This document shows positions 16,453-25,008 of a DNA stretch of 64,000 nt, one piece after another (position 1 is the first letter of the stretch; every line of letters starts with the position of its first letter). The position numbers were made by a program, and so were the translations under genes. Origin of the DNA: Billgrantia campisalis (GTDB lineage: Bacteria; Pseudomonadota; Gammaproteobacteria; Pseudomonadales; Halomonadaceae); the NCBI RefSeq assembly GCF_022341425.1, contig NZ_JABFUC010000008.1, forward strand, positions 1 to 64,000, in the 5' to 3' direction. The notes below the pieces were generated by a model that saw only the letters and a program-made list of their open reading frames with translations, did not search any database and was not told the DNA's origin.

Positions 16453-16625
16453 TCAAGCCGCTGCTGCCAGTTCAATCTCCCTCGGCGTCTGGTAGCCCAA
16501 GGTCGAGTGGAGCCGGCAGCTGTTGTACTCCATCTCGATGTATTCGATCACGTCACGTCGTGCTGCCTGTCGGCTCCAGTATCGCTGACCAGCCAGCCAC
16601 TCGCTTTTCAGTGAACCGAAGGAGT
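16453..16625 (-). pseudogene. IS3-family transposase (OrfB) C-terminal remnant
   Basis: About 57 codons match the end of the IS3-family DDE integrase: S-L-K-S-E-W, a R-R-D-V-I-E-Y-I-E-M-E-Y-N-S stretch, then R-L-H-S-T-L-G-Y-Q-T-P-R-E-I-E. The final catalytic Glu region is included, but the rest of the transposase and OrfA are missing. Upstream codons on the same frame are unrelated, so the fragment begins near 16625. It marks an old insertion in the accessory segment. Confidence 0.85.
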
Positions 16626-16859
16626 GATCCGGCTCAGCCCCTACATGCGCCCTTTCCAGCATCTCGATGATCACAAGCACCGCTTCAAGGAATTGACCAT
16701 GCTCGCCTCAACAAAAGGTCACACATGCCGCTTTGATGGCTGTGAGCCTGTCTGTGGTGGTGATAACCTAAGTCGATTGGGTGATTGCCCAGGGCAGCAA
16801 GTGGACTTAATGCGACGTAATGCGACATAGTGAACCGTCCCGGCTTTCTTGGAGGCCCG

Positions 16860-17154
16860 GTGGCTGCTGGTGTAGGCTTGACAGTGGGGGACCGTCGTGA
16901 GCGCCAACCATGTCATTCATCTGGAGCGTCATTGGAATCCGGCCAAGGAGGCTCAGGCTACTGACAGGGTTTACCGAATTGGACAGGAAAGAGATGTCTT
17001 CATCTATATTCCAACGGCCCTGCACCCTGATTTTGACTCATTTGATGTCCATCTCGACAGACTTCTCAGTGGCAAGCTTCTTTTGAAAGATGCGGTTGTT
17101 ACCACTGATGTTGTCTCCGAGGGTGAAGTGATGAAGTCCCTTGGTCTTGATTGA
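16860..17154 (+). pseudogene. SNF2-family helicase C-terminal remnant, frameshifted
   Basis: The last 85 codons carry the SNF2/SWI2 helicase block [19 protein letters not shown] and V-Y-R-I-G-Q (motif VI). Immediately upstream, in another frame, 16863-16886 reads A-A-G-V-G-L-T-V, which is motif V of the same family, so a frameshift lies between about 16887 and 16902. The helicase N-terminus is absent. Base composition is clearly lower in G+C than the surroundings, consistent with acquired DNA. Confidence 0.82.
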
Positions 17155-17199
17155 TGGTATTTCGATTCAGTAAGCAGCTGGTTAACCGTGCAGGCAACC

Positions 17200-17697
17200 T
17201 CAAGAGCGCGGTGGATTCAGCCTGGTATCCAGCGCAAAGGGCTCCTCGAGCACAACGTCGTAAAGCCCCTCGGCCGTCACCGGGTTCATGACGATGTTCC
17301 AGCTGTATCGGGATACTGTGGAGGGGACGATGAGGAAGGGGTGTTGGTTCAGGAGCCAGTCGCCATAGGACTGCTGACCCTGTCCGGGCGAGCCGGGTAT
17401 CAGCCAGTTGGGGTTGGGAAGCGAGTCAGCGGTAACCCGGTAAGCACGCTCGGGTGCCAGGATGCGGGCGCAGAGCAGCACGTGGGGTAGGGTGTCCAGG
17501 GCCTTGAAGCCCTTGTGGGCGGCGACCTCGAGGATAGCGGTGGAGGGGTCGAGGGAGCCATAGACGGCGGCTCGCCCCTTGGAGTTCCAGCGGCCGCCGG
17601 CAAGCTCCGCGCCGATGCCGCTATCCCAGCCGGCCAGATGGCGCTTGCGCTCCAGCCGCCAAAGGCAGAGATCACCGGCGTCAGGGCGCTCCGCCAT
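17200..17697 (-). CDS. RES-domain toxin (NAD+-degrading family)
   Basis: 165 aa, normal for the RES family. Family features are the N-terminal L-W-R-L, G-G-R-W-N-S-K-G-R-A-A-V-Y-G-S and I-L-E-V-A-A-H, which supply the conserved Arg, Tyr and Glu of the ADP-ribosyltransferase-like active site. Characterised members (MbcT, Xre-RES toxins) deplete NAD+. The ATG overlaps the antitoxin stop by one base (TGATG), typical of toxin-antitoxin operons. The gene looks intact. Confidence 0.92.
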   Translation of the reverse strand: MAERPDAGDLCLWRLERKRHLAGWDSGIGAELAGGRWNSKGRAAVYGSLDPSTAILEVAAHKGFKALDTLPHVLLCARILAPERAYRVTADSLPNPNWLIPGSPGQGQQSYGDWLLNQHPFLIVPSTVSRYSWNIVMNPVTAEGLYDVVLEEPFALDTRLNPPRS

Positions 17698-18167
17698 CAG
17701 CTGTAGACCCCGTAGTCCATCCTGGTAAGGAAGTCGTCGACCAGCTCATACCCCACCTGGGTGGTAATCAAGTCGATCGGTTTACGTCCCTCCAGCCCCA
17801 TGGCGGGGGTGTTCATCCAGCGCTGTGCCTCTTCGGGGTCGCCGAACACGTCTTCCGCCCGGGTGAGGATCTCGGCAAAGCGCCAGGCGCGGCTGCTCTG
17901 CTCGGCACTCAGCGGCTCTGGATTCTTGACCCGGCGGTAGAGCGTGCGCTCGGACATGCCGATCACCTTGGCCACGACCATCTTGTCATGGAAGAGGTCG
18001 ATGGATTCCACGAAGCTGATGATGTCCTGGGAGGGGAGCCCCTGCTCGATCAGCTCGTGGATCTCGAATGCCGAGCGCGCCTTGTCAGCACGGCTGCCGA
18101 TCAGGCGCTGCAGAGTGCGCTGAAGGATGTCAGGAGCATGTTCGGGTTGGATCTCGGCAACAGCCAT
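17697..18167 (-). CDS. Xre/MbcA/ParS-type antitoxin (DUF2384)
   Basis: 156 aa. An N-terminal helix-turn-helix-like region (G-M-S-E-R-T-L-Y-R-R near residue 80) precedes the C-terminal DUF2384/MbcA domain with W-M-N-T-P-A-M-G-L-E-G-R-K-P-I-D-L and an ending E-L-V-D-D-F-L-x-R-M-D-Y-G-V. It should bind and block the RES toxin and repress the operon. GAGGGT site before the ATG, and a good promoter 34 nt upstream. Confidence 0.92.
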   Translation of the reverse strand: MAVAEIQPEHAPDILQRTLQRLIGSRADKARSAFEIHELIEQGLPSQDIISFVESIDLFHDKMVVAKVIGMSERTLYRRVKNPEPLSAEQSSRAWRFAEILTRAEDVFGDPEEAQRWMNTPAMGLEGRKPIDLITTQVGYELVDDFLTRMDYGVYS

Positions 18168-18388
18168 TGCGTTACCCTCTTGGTTCTGTCATCTGGCATT
18201 ATCATAGAGTCACGTGGCAGAAATGTCGAGGCTCTGTTACTGTCGTACCTTGACCAGAAGCGGTACGGGAGCATGCAACAGTGTTTGGCTGAAGGTCGTC
18301 GCGCCTGAGCGGCCGGTAAGCACTAATCCGTGGACTGGGCACTGGGATGTCACAGTGGTGTCACAAGCTGGCGTTCGCGTAGGCAACG
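18168..18388. other. intergenic remnant upstream of the toxin-antitoxin operon
   Basis: Apart from the TA promoter near the left edge, no gene is supported. Short open frames on the + strand here lack ribosome sites and recognised motifs. The tRNA-associated repeat array begins at its right edge. Confidence 0.5.
18201..18229 (-). promoter_or_regulatory. sigma-70-type promoter of the RES/Xre operon
   Basis: On the minus strand TCGACA (18224-18229) and TATGAT (18201-18206) are separated by 17 bp, one or two mismatches from consensus in each box. The start would fall about 25 nt before the antitoxin ATG. Confidence 0.7.
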
Positions 18389-18426
18389 AAAAAGAGGCGG
18401 ATCAGTAAGTGACTGATCCGCCTCTC
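18389..18426 (-). terminator. tRNA-fMet-linked terminator, distal copy
   Basis: Fourteen-bp stem with T5 on the minus strand. Third of three related terminators behind tRNA-fMet. Its stem (GAGGCGGATCAGT) is related to, but distinct from, the other two. Confidence 0.85.
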
Positions 18427-18505
18427 TAAAATTTGGTAGCGGGGGCCGCCGACGTTGAAATGAATAGCGAACCGACGGTCGTCGGTTCAGTTCGCGCTCG
18501 CAACG

Positions 18506-18541
18506 AAAAAGACAGGCCAGTAGGAAACTGACCTGCCTCTT
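18506..18541 (-). terminator. tRNA-fMet-linked terminator, middle copy
   Basis: Stem of about 13 bp with G:T wobbles (18511-18540) and T5 on the minus strand. Near-duplicate of the tRNA-proximal terminator. Confidence 0.82.
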
Positions 18542-18635
18542 CTGAATTTGGTAGCGGGGGCCGCTGACGTTGAAATGAACAGCGAACCGACGGTCGTCGG
18601 TTCGGTTCGCGCCGGCAACGAACGTACAGGCAACG

Positions 18636-18671
18636 AAAAAGGCAGGCCAGTGGAAAACTGACCTGCCTCTT
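18636..18671 (-). terminator. tRNA-fMet terminator, proximal copy
   Basis: Stem of about 12 bp (18641-18669) and T5 on the minus strand, 8 nt past the tRNA CCA. This is the expected terminator of the tRNA gene. Confidence 0.88.
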
Positions 18672-18678
18672 CTAAATT

Positions 18679-18755
<77 letters not shown>

Positions 18756-18951
18756 TCGACGTGGTGCGTATTCTACGCATTGGGGGCGGTGTGTCAAGTA
18801 ATCATTCAACGCTCGTGCACTTGGAGCCAAAGGGTCCATAATCATAAAGGATGCCTTGAAGGAGACCCCGTCAGGCAGCATCCTGTTGTATATGGACTTT
18901 TGATTTGCATCAAGCAATCTTGTCGACATGTCATTATCAGGGAGGTGGAAT

Positions 18952-19698
18952 ATGGCTCAATCAGCACCCGTTGCCTGGGTAACCGGCGGAACCGGCGGCA
19001 TCGGATCGGCGATCTGCCGTGCGCTTGCCGCAGCGGGTTATCAGGTCGTGGCGGGCTATAACAATCCCGAGAAGGCCAAGGCCTGGCTCGAAACCCAGAA
19101 GGCCGACGGTTTCGACAATATCGCCCTGTCCGGGGTGGATCTGACCAGCTACGACGCCTGTGTGGCCGGCGTCAAGGAGATAGAAGAGGCCCACGGTCCC
19201 ATCAGCGTACTGGTCAATTGCGCCGGTATCACGCGGGACGGCACCCTGAAGAAGATGACGCCCGAGCAGTGGCATGAAGTCATCGATACCAACCTCAACA
19301 GCGTCTTCAACACATGCCGGGGCGTCATCGAGGGCATGCTGGAGCATAGCTACGGACGCATCATCAATATCTCCTCGATCAATGGCCGCAAGGGCCAGTT
19401 CGGCCAGGTCAACTACTCCGCCGCCAAGGCGGGCATGCACGGCCTGACCATGGCGCTGGCGCAGGAGACCGCCACCAAGGGTATTACCGTGAACACCGTG
19501 TCGCCGGGCTATATCGCCACCGACATGATCATGAAGATTCCGGAGAAGGTGCGCGAGGCGATTCGCGAGGCCATTCCGGTCAAGCGCTATGGCACGCCGG
19601 AGGAGATCGCGCGACTCGTGGTATTCCTGGCCGACAAGGAGTCCGGCTTCATCACTGGGGCCAACATCGATATCAACGGAGGCCAGTTCATGGGCTGA
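18952..19698 (+). CDS. phaB: acetoacetyl-CoA reductase (NADPH)
   Basis: 248 aa short-chain dehydrogenase. The cofactor motif T-G-G-T-G-G-I-G, N-C-A-G-I-T-R-D, catalytic Ser in N-I-S-S-I-N-G, and Y-S-A-A-K-A-G are present. I-N-G-R-K-G-Q-F-G-Q-V-N-Y is characteristic of PhaB/PhbB, which reduces acetoacetyl-CoA to (R)-3-hydroxybutyryl-CoA for polyhydroxybutyrate. FabG is the main alternative. GGAGGT site before the ATG. Monocistronic, with its own terminator. Confidence 0.93.
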   Translation: MAQSAPVAWVTGGTGGIGSAICRALAAAGYQVVAGYNNPEKAKAWLETQKADGFDNIALSGVDLTSYDACVAGVKEIEEAHGPISVLVNCAGITRDGTLKKMTPEQWHEVIDTNLNSVFNTCRGVIEGMLEHSYGRIINISSINGRKGQFGQVNYSAAKAGMHGLTMALAQETATKGITVNTVSPGYIATDMIMKIPEKVREAIREAIPVKRYGTPEEIARLVVFLADKESGFITGANIDINGGQFMG

Positions 19699-19729
19699 AC
19701 CGTCGACCGCGATCTTGTCGATTCAGTGT

Positions 19730-19751
19730 GCGGGAGGCTTCGGCCTCCCGC
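19730..19751 (+). terminator. phaB terminator
   Basis: Nine-bp G+C stem (19730-19738 with 19743-19751) with a TTCG tetraloop, 32 nt after the phaB stop; weak T tract. Confidence 0.75.
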
Positions 19752-19845
19752 TTGCGTTCGTGGGTGGTGCTTCGGCACTGGCGCGGTGCCTGCCGGGTCG
19801 TGCGCCGTCGCGGGAATCCCGGCTGTTGCCTGCGGCAGGGGCGTC

Positions 19846-22629
19846 TCAGGGCGGGGGGAGCTGGGTCAGGCGCGTCAGCAGGGCGTCGAACTCACCCACT
19901 TCGCGCTGCCACTGTTCGGGCGAGACCGGGCCGGTGGCCAGCAGGCTGCGCAGCACGGCGCGGACCTCTTCGGCGCGAGTGAGCTCGCGACCGAGCCCTT
20001 CGTTGAGCCGCTCGACCTGGATGGCCAGGCGCAGGGGCTCGTCGTGCTGGTGGACCCGGCCCATGGCCAGCAGCGAGAGGTGAACGCGCAGTCGGGCCAG
20101 CTGCTCGGTGATCGCCTCGGGCTCGGCGGGCTGGCGGCGAGAGGCATTGCGCTGCTCGTGGGCGGCGATCATGTCCGCGGGTAGCGCCAGGCCGTCGTCG
20201 AGCGGAATGCTCTCCGCCTCGCCCCCTTCTAGCAGCGTCGCGTCGGCCTGAAGATGGGCGTCCAGCAGCGGCCGACAGGCCTGCCAGCGCTGAATTTCCT
20301 CGACCACGGCGAGGCGGGTCAGACGCTCCCGACGGGCCCGCACGATGCCGCTCCAGCGGCGCCGCATGCCTTCGGTGCGGCGACCGGAAGGCAGCGGTTC
20401 CAGGGCGGCGGCCTGGTCGATGGCCTGTTCCAGGACTTCGCCGTCGGCATGGCGGGTCGGATGCCAGGCATCCAGGCGGTCGATCAGCGCCTGCATCTCA
20501 TCCAGGCGTTGGCGGGCGCGCTGCACATGGTCCTCGCGCTGGGCCTCCCGGGCGGCGAAGATCTGATCGCATAGCTCGCGGAAGGTGCGCCACAGCGCCT
20601 GTTCCTCGCCGCGGGGCGCGCGCCCCAGCTGGCGCCAGCGCTGCTGCAGGGCCTTGGCCTCCTCGGCGCGGGCGGCGGGGGGCATCCGCTGTTCCAGCAG
20701 AGTGCGGGCCTGGTCGATCAGCTGACGCTTGGCCTCGGCGACCTCCTCGGCCCGCTGGTCGATGAGCCCCTGCAGGGCATGGCGGATACGCCCGAAGCGG
20801 CGGCCGACGGCTTCCGCCTGTTCGCGAGGCACCGGCGAATGGCGGCGCCACTCCTGTCGGGCCTGGTCGCGGATCTGGCGCAGCGCATCCGGGTCGGCGT
20901 TGTCGGCGGGTGAGGCGAGCAGGGCCTCGAGCTGTTCGCACAGCGCCTCGCGGGCCTCCAGGTTGCGGGTGCGCTCGGCGGCCAGGCGGTCGCGCCAGGG
21001 TCCCAGGCGCTCATGAATGCGATCGGAGGCGGCGCGAAAGCGTTCAGACAGCTCGCGCTTGGCGGCGGCATCGCCCAGCCCTTTCCAGTCGCGCACCAGC
21101 TGCCGGTGGCGGCGGTCGAGTTCGGCATCGGCCAGGCCGCCGTCGTTGGCCAGCTCGTCGATGGCCTGGCACAGCTGTTCGCGCTTGGGGCCGGCAACGA
21201 AGCCGCGCCAGTCGCGCAGCTCGGCGAGGCGTGCGCCCAGCCGCTTCAGGCTGGCCTGGTGCGGGCGCAGCTGCGCCGCCGGCAGCGTCTCGGCGCGATG
21301 CTTCAGACTCTGGTGCAGGCGGCTGGCGCCCTTGAAGGCCCCGCGGTCGAGCAGCTGCTCGAGCAGGGCAAGGTCCTCGCCGAAGCGCGCCAGCTGGGCG
21401 TCCAGGTCTTCGCTCTGGCGGGCGGAGGCGCCGGCCAGCTCGTCTCGGGCCCGCTTCAGCAGCGGTGTGTCGGGCAGGTCGCCAGGCCAGTCGCACGCCT
21501 TTAGGCAGGCGGTGAGTCGCTGGTGGTCGTGGTCGGCCAGGGCCGCTTCGAGCTCCTCGCGACGGGCGACGAGGCGTTCCCAGGCGGCGATGACCCTGTC
21601 GTAGTCGGCCATCACGGCGTCGTAGCGCTGGCGCAGGGCCTCGTCGGTGACGTGGAGGTCGGAGAGGGCCTGCCAGCGGTTGGCCAGCAGCAGCCTCTGG
21701 GAGCGCAGGCTGGCGATGTCCTGCTCATTGAGGGTGTCGCCCCGGGGTAGGCCGGCGAGGCTCTCCTCCAGCGCTTCGAGCAGCGCCTCGCGCGCCTCGG
21801 TCGCTTGCTCGTGGCGGCGGTTCGCCGCGGCATGGGCATGTTCGCGAGCCTCGTGGTCGGTGATCACCTTGCGACAGCGCAGGCTGGCATCCTGGAAGCG
21901 CTGCTCCTGACTGGCGTCGGGCAAATCCTCCAGCGCCTCCCACTCGCGTACCAGGTGTCGGTAGCGACCGGCATAGAGCGGCTCCCAGGGGGCGCGGGCA
22001 TGGGCTTCCAGCGAGGCGAGCAGGGTCTCGCGCCGCTGGCGGGCGGCCTTCAGCGAGGCGGCGTCGGCGCGCAGCCGGTTGAGCCGCTCGCGGGCCTGGC
22101 GCATGACCTGACGGTCGCGACGTGCCTGCTGGGCCAGGCGTTGCAGGCCGGCTTCGCTGGTGACCCGGGCGGCGGCGGCATGGCGCACGGCGGCGATCCC
22201 GTTGTCGCAGGCCTGGCGAATGAGCGCCTCCTCCTCGTCCAGGCGCGCCAGGGCGGCGAGGCGCAGCTGCTGGTTGTCGCCCTGCAGGGCGATAGCGGCG
22301 AGGAGGGTGGCGTCGTCCAGCTGCTCGACCAGCGCCTGTCGGCGGGGGAGCTCCAGGCCACCCGTCTGGCCGCACAGCAGTTCGGTCAGATAGCCATGCA
22401 GCTCAGGATTGTCGGGGCGCTGCGCGAGCAGGCGCAGCAGGGCCTCGGGGTCATCGAGCCGCCCCAGCGCAGCCCGCCGGACCCGGGGGTCATCGTCCAG
22501 GCAGAGCCGCTCCAGCGCCTGGCGCTGGTCGGGGCGTGCAGGGTCGAGCCGGCCGGCGGCCTGGCAGCGTACCTGGGCGTCGGCATGTTGCCAGCGCGGG
22601 GCAAGAAAGCGTCGAAGAAATCCGTGCAT
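19846..22629 (-). CDS. large DUF349 repeat protein
   Basis: 927 aa, Arg-, Glu- and Ala-rich, almost entirely helical and coiled-coil-like. Several DUF349 repeats show as W-x-x-L-x-D/G spaced with charged helices (for example R-Q-L-V-R-D-W-K-G-L-G-D, L-Q-Q-R-W-R-Q-L-G-R). The N-terminal 170 residues look like HEAT-type repeats (R-R-A-A-L-G-R-L-D-D, R-H-A-A-A-A-R-V). Function is not established in proteobacteria. Monocistronic, divergent from minC. Confidence 0.85.
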   Translation of the reverse strand: MHGFLRRFLAPRWQHADAQVRCQAAGRLDPARPDQRQALERLCLDDDPRVRRAALGRLDDPEALLRLLAQRPDNPELHGYLTELLCGQTGGLELPRRQALVEQLDDATLLAAIALQGDNQQLRLAALARLDEEEALIRQACDNGIAAVRHAAAARVTSEAGLQRLAQQARRDRQVMRQARERLNRLRADAASLKAARQRRETLLASLEAHARAPWEPLYAGRYRHLVREWEALEDLPDASQEQRFQDASLRCRKVITDHEAREHAHAAANRRHEQATEAREALLEALEESLAGLPRGDTLNEQDIASLRSQRLLLANRWQALSDLHVTDEALRQRYDAVMADYDRVIAAWERLVARREELEAALADHDHQRLTACLKACDWPGDLPDTPLLKRARDELAGASARQSEDLDAQLARFGEDLALLEQLLDRGAFKGASRLHQSLKHRAETLPAAQLRPHQASLKRLGARLAELRDWRGFVAGPKREQLCQAIDELANDGGLADAELDRRHRQLVRDWKGLGDAAAKRELSERFRAASDRIHERLGPWRDRLAAERTRNLEAREALCEQLEALLASPADNADPDALRQIRDQARQEWRRHSPVPREQAEAVGRRFGRIRHALQGLIDQRAEEVAEAKRQLIDQARTLLEQRMPPAARAEEAKALQQRWRQLGRAPRGEEQALWRTFRELCDQIFAAREAQREDHVQRARQRLDEMQALIDRLDAWHPTRHADGEVLEQAIDQAAALEPLPSGRRTEGMRRRWSGIVRARRERLTRLAVVEEIQRWQACRPLLDAHLQADATLLEGGEAESIPLDDGLALPADMIAAHEQRNASRRQPAEPEAITEQLARLRVHLSLLAMGRVHQHDEPLRLAIQVERLNEGLGRELTRAEEVRAVLRSLLATGPVSPEQWQREVGEFDALLTRLTQLPPP

Positions 22630-22897
22630 TGGGTATCCTGAGCGTTGGGCGCGTGGCGAGGCGCTGTCGGAAAAGTGCCTGCGCGAGCCGCGATTGTCGC
22701 TACCATGGTCGGCAATCGTTGTTTCCTTGCTATCTAAGCATGCGCCGCAGCGGCAGAAAAGTCTGCTCGGCCGGTCGAGTGTGGCCAGATGGCGACAATA
22801 TTATTACCGGCTCGCTGGCCGTATCATTGGTTGCAGGGTTGGGGGGACTCGCTTAGCTTTAGTCCTACGACCCGACATCACCGAGTGGAGCCCGGCA

Positions 22898-23629
22898 ATG
22901 AGTCTCAACCTGGACAGGGCAAGCATGGCATTCACCTTCAAGGGGGGCATGCTGCCGATGACGGTCATGGAGTTGGCCAGCGCCGATCCCGAGCGCATTC
23001 GCGAGCAGCTTTCCGGCAAGCTCAGCCAGTCGCCGGCGTTCTTCCAGAACACCCCGGTGGTGCTGGCGGTGGAGAAGCTCGATGAGCCTCACCTGGCGCT
23101 GGAGCGGATCTGCGCCGCATGCCGGGCCCATAAGCTGCTGCCGGTCGCGGTGCGTGGCGGGCCCGATCCCGTCAAGCAGTCGGCCTGGGCGCTGGGCCTG
23201 GGCTGGTTCCCGCCCAGCGACGGCGTTCGCGCCAGGCCGCTGGAGAGCGTGGCGCCGGCCGAAGGCGAAGCCGAGGAGGCCGAGAAGGCCATCAGCGTGG
23301 CCAGCGGCGGGCGCATCTACCGCGGCACCGTTCGCTCCGGGCAGCAGGTCACCGCCCCCGAGGGCGATCTGGTGGTCATCGGTTCGGTGAACGCCGGTGC
23401 CGAGGTGCTGGCCGCCGGCAGCGTGCACGTCTACGGGGCGCTGCGTGGCCGGGCGCTGGCCGGCATTCACGGTGACACCCACTCGGGCATCTTCTGTCGC
23501 GAGCTGCGCGGCGAGCTGCTGTCGGTGGCCGGCAACTACAAACGTCTCGAGGACATCGACCCGCAGCTGTTGGGCTCGGCGGTGCAGGTCGCGCTGCGCG
23601 ATGCCCAGCTCGAGATCATGCCGCTCTAG
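22898..23629 (+). CDS. minC: septum site-determining protein MinC
   Basis: 243 aa. The N-terminal domain (F-T-F-K-G-G-M-L, inhibits FtsZ) is joined by an acidic linker to the C-terminal beta-helix domain with R-S-G-Q-Q-V and G-D-L-V-V-I-G-S-V-N-A-G-A-E-V, then G-S-V-H-V-Y-G-A-L-R-G-R-A-L-A-G. MinC blocks Z-ring formation away from midcell together with MinD. ATG at 22898; longer open frame upstream is not coding-like. It is separated from minD by a MITE-like insertion. Confidence 0.95.
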   Translation: MSLNLDRASMAFTFKGGMLPMTVMELASADPERIREQLSGKLSQSPAFFQNTPVVLAVEKLDEPHLALERICAACRAHKLLPVAVRGGPDPVKQSAWALGLGWFPPSDGVRARPLESVAPAEGEAEEAEKAISVASGGRIYRGTVRSGQQVTAPEGDLVVIGSVNAGAEVLAAGSVHVYGALRGRALAGIHGDTHSGIFCRELRGELLSVAGNYKRLEDIDPQLLGSAVQVALRDAQLEIMPL

Positions 23630-23635
23630 CGCTAG

Positions 23636-23795
23636 GAGCCTGTCGGACTTAACTCTAATCTACTGCGAAATCCGGATTTTCGGCCAATTTCATTCGATCT
23701 GTTTCGTTAAAGAGCTCGCTATTCGCCTCAACAGATCGATCAACTTGTCTCGAAACCCGAATCTCTCGCTACGATTGGTCAAGCCCGACAGACTC
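23636..23795. mobile_element. MITE-like element between minC and minD
   Basis: 160-bp non-coding element. The ends GAGCCTGTCGGACTT and, inverted, GAGTCTGTCGGGCTT match at 13 of 15 positions. Both ends are flanked by CTAG (23632-23635 and 23796-23799), a YTAR-type target duplication as made by IS5-family transposases. Internal sequence is distinctly A+T-rich. No transposase. It splits the min operon. Confidence 0.8.
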
Positions 23796-23858
23796 CTAGG
23801 TGCGCTCCGGCAGCGACTGAATTTTCACTTTTTTATCGTTATCGAAAGGACGCACAAC

Positions 23859-24677
23859 TTGGCCAAGATCATCGTAGTGACCTCCGGCAAGGGTGGGGTC
23901 GGCAAGACAACCAGCGCAGCGGCCATCGCCACCGGGCTGGCGCTGCGCGGCAACAAGACCGCCGTGATCGATTTCGACGTGGGACTGCGCAACCTCGACC
24001 TGATCATGGGCTGTGAACGCCGCGTGGTCTATGACCTGGTCAATGTCATCCAGGGCGAGGCGGGGCTCAACCAGGCGCTGATCCGCGACAAGCGGGTCGA
24101 CAACCTGCATATCCTGCCGGCCTCCCAGACCCGCGATAAGGATGCGCTGACCCTCGAGGGCGTCGAGAAGGTGCTCAAGACCCTGAGCAGCGATTTCGAC
24201 TATATCCTCTGCGATTCGCCGGCGGGCATCGAGCGCGGCGCCCAACTGGCCATGTACTTCGCCGACGAGGCGATCGTGGTGACCAATCCCGAGGTGTCGT
24301 CGGTGCGCGACTCGGATCGCATCCTTGGCCTGCTGGCGTCCAAGACCCGGCGGGCCGAACAGGGCGAGGACCCGATCAAGGAGCACCTGCTGATTACCCG
24401 CTACAATGCGGCGCGTGTCGACGGCGGCGACATGCTCAACCTCGATGACATCCGCGAGATACTGGCCATCGACCTGATCGGCCTGATTCCGGAGTCCGAG
24501 GCGGTGCTGCGGGCCTCCAACCAGGGGGTGCCGGTCACCCATGACGAGAAGAGCGATGCCGGACAGGCCTATGTCGATACCGTGTCGCGCCTGCTCGGCG
24601 AGGAAGTGCCGCTACGCTTCCATGAATTCCAGAAGAAGGGTCTGCTGAGCCGTATGTTCGGAGGAGGTCGCCGGTGA
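23859..24677 (+). CDS. minD: septum site-determining ATPase MinD
   Basis: 272 aa. The deviant Walker A is K-G-G-V-G-K-T-T, followed by [10 protein letters not shown] and the Walker B-like [11 protein letters not shown]. The C-terminus ends in the amphipathic membrane-targeting helix (L-L-S-R-M-F-G-G). MinD recruits MinC and oscillates with MinE. The start is a TTG at 23859 with AAAGGA 9 nt upstream; the minE start overlaps its stop by 4 nt. Confidence 0.96.
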   Translation: MAKIIVVTSGKGGVGKTTSAAAIATGLALRGNKTAVIDFDVGLRNLDLIMGCERRVVYDLVNVIQGEAGLNQALIRDKRVDNLHILPASQTRDKDALTLEGVEKVLKTLSSDFDYILCDSPAGIERGAQLAMYFADEAIVVTNPEVSSVRDSDRILGLLASKTRRAEQGEDPIKEHLLITRYNAARVDGGDMLNLDDIREILAIDLIGLIPESEAVLRASNQGVPVTHDEKSDAGQAYVDTVSRLLGEEVPLRFHEFQKKGLLSRMFGGGRR

Positions 24678-24925
24678 AGTTGCTCGAATTCCTCAAGCGC
24701 GAACGCAAGAAGTCCGCGTCGGTCGCCAAGGAGCGGCTGCAGATCATCGTGGCGCATCAGCGCAGCCAGCGCGGCCAGCCCGACTACATGCCGATGCTGG
24801 AGAAGGAGCTGCTGGAGGTGATCCGCCGCTATGTCCAGGTGGACGACGATGCCATCAACATCAGCCTGGACAGCGAGGACAACTGCTCGGTGCTGGAGCT
24901 CAACGTCACCCTGCCGCGGGCCTGA
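24674..24925 (+). CDS. minE: MinE topological specificity factor
   Basis: 83 aa, normal length. It has the N-terminal membrane/MinD-binding segment ([23 protein letters not shown]) and the dimerising C-terminal domain ending in L-E-L-N-V-T-L-P. It stimulates MinD ATPase and places the division site. GTG start overlapping minD. Confidence 0.95.
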   Translation: MKLLEFLKRERKKSASVAKERLQIIVAHQRSQRGQPDYMPMLEKELLEVIRRYVQVDDDAINISLDSEDNCSVLELNVTLPRA

Positions 24926-25008
24926 GCGGGACGGGCTGGGCTGAGACGCCTGCGGTGCTGTGCTAGGCTGTGGCCTTCAGCGACGCAGAGTCAGGAGATC
25001 CCGCGCCC

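Larger units (their letters stand above)
18434..18678 (-). repeat. two tandem partial copies of the tRNA-fMet 3' end
   Basis: Two units of 115 and 130 bp begin at 18434 and 18549 (left edges) with the same bases as the tRNA 3' end (the complement of CCCCCGCTACCA), continue with a degenerate T-arm-like segment, and each is followed on the minus strand by a terminator hairpin. The units are about 90 percent alike. They lack acceptor 5' strand and anticodon arm, so they are not tRNAs. They look like duplicated attachment-site or terminator units. Confidence 0.85.

Noticed and set aside
16831..16854. Possible IS3-type terminus (TGAACCG-N-CCCGG-like) upstream of the helicase remnant
   Set aside because: Its orientation does not match the IS3 transposase fragment and no partner end was found; too weak to annotate.
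18214..18408. Small + strand open frame in the region upstream of the toxin-antitoxin operon
   Set aside because: No ribosome site, no known motif, and it runs into the tRNA-end repeat array.
18434..18606. Additional tRNA genes in the repeat array
   Set aside because: Only the 3' acceptor strand and a degenerate T-arm are present; no anticodon arm or 5' acceptor strand.
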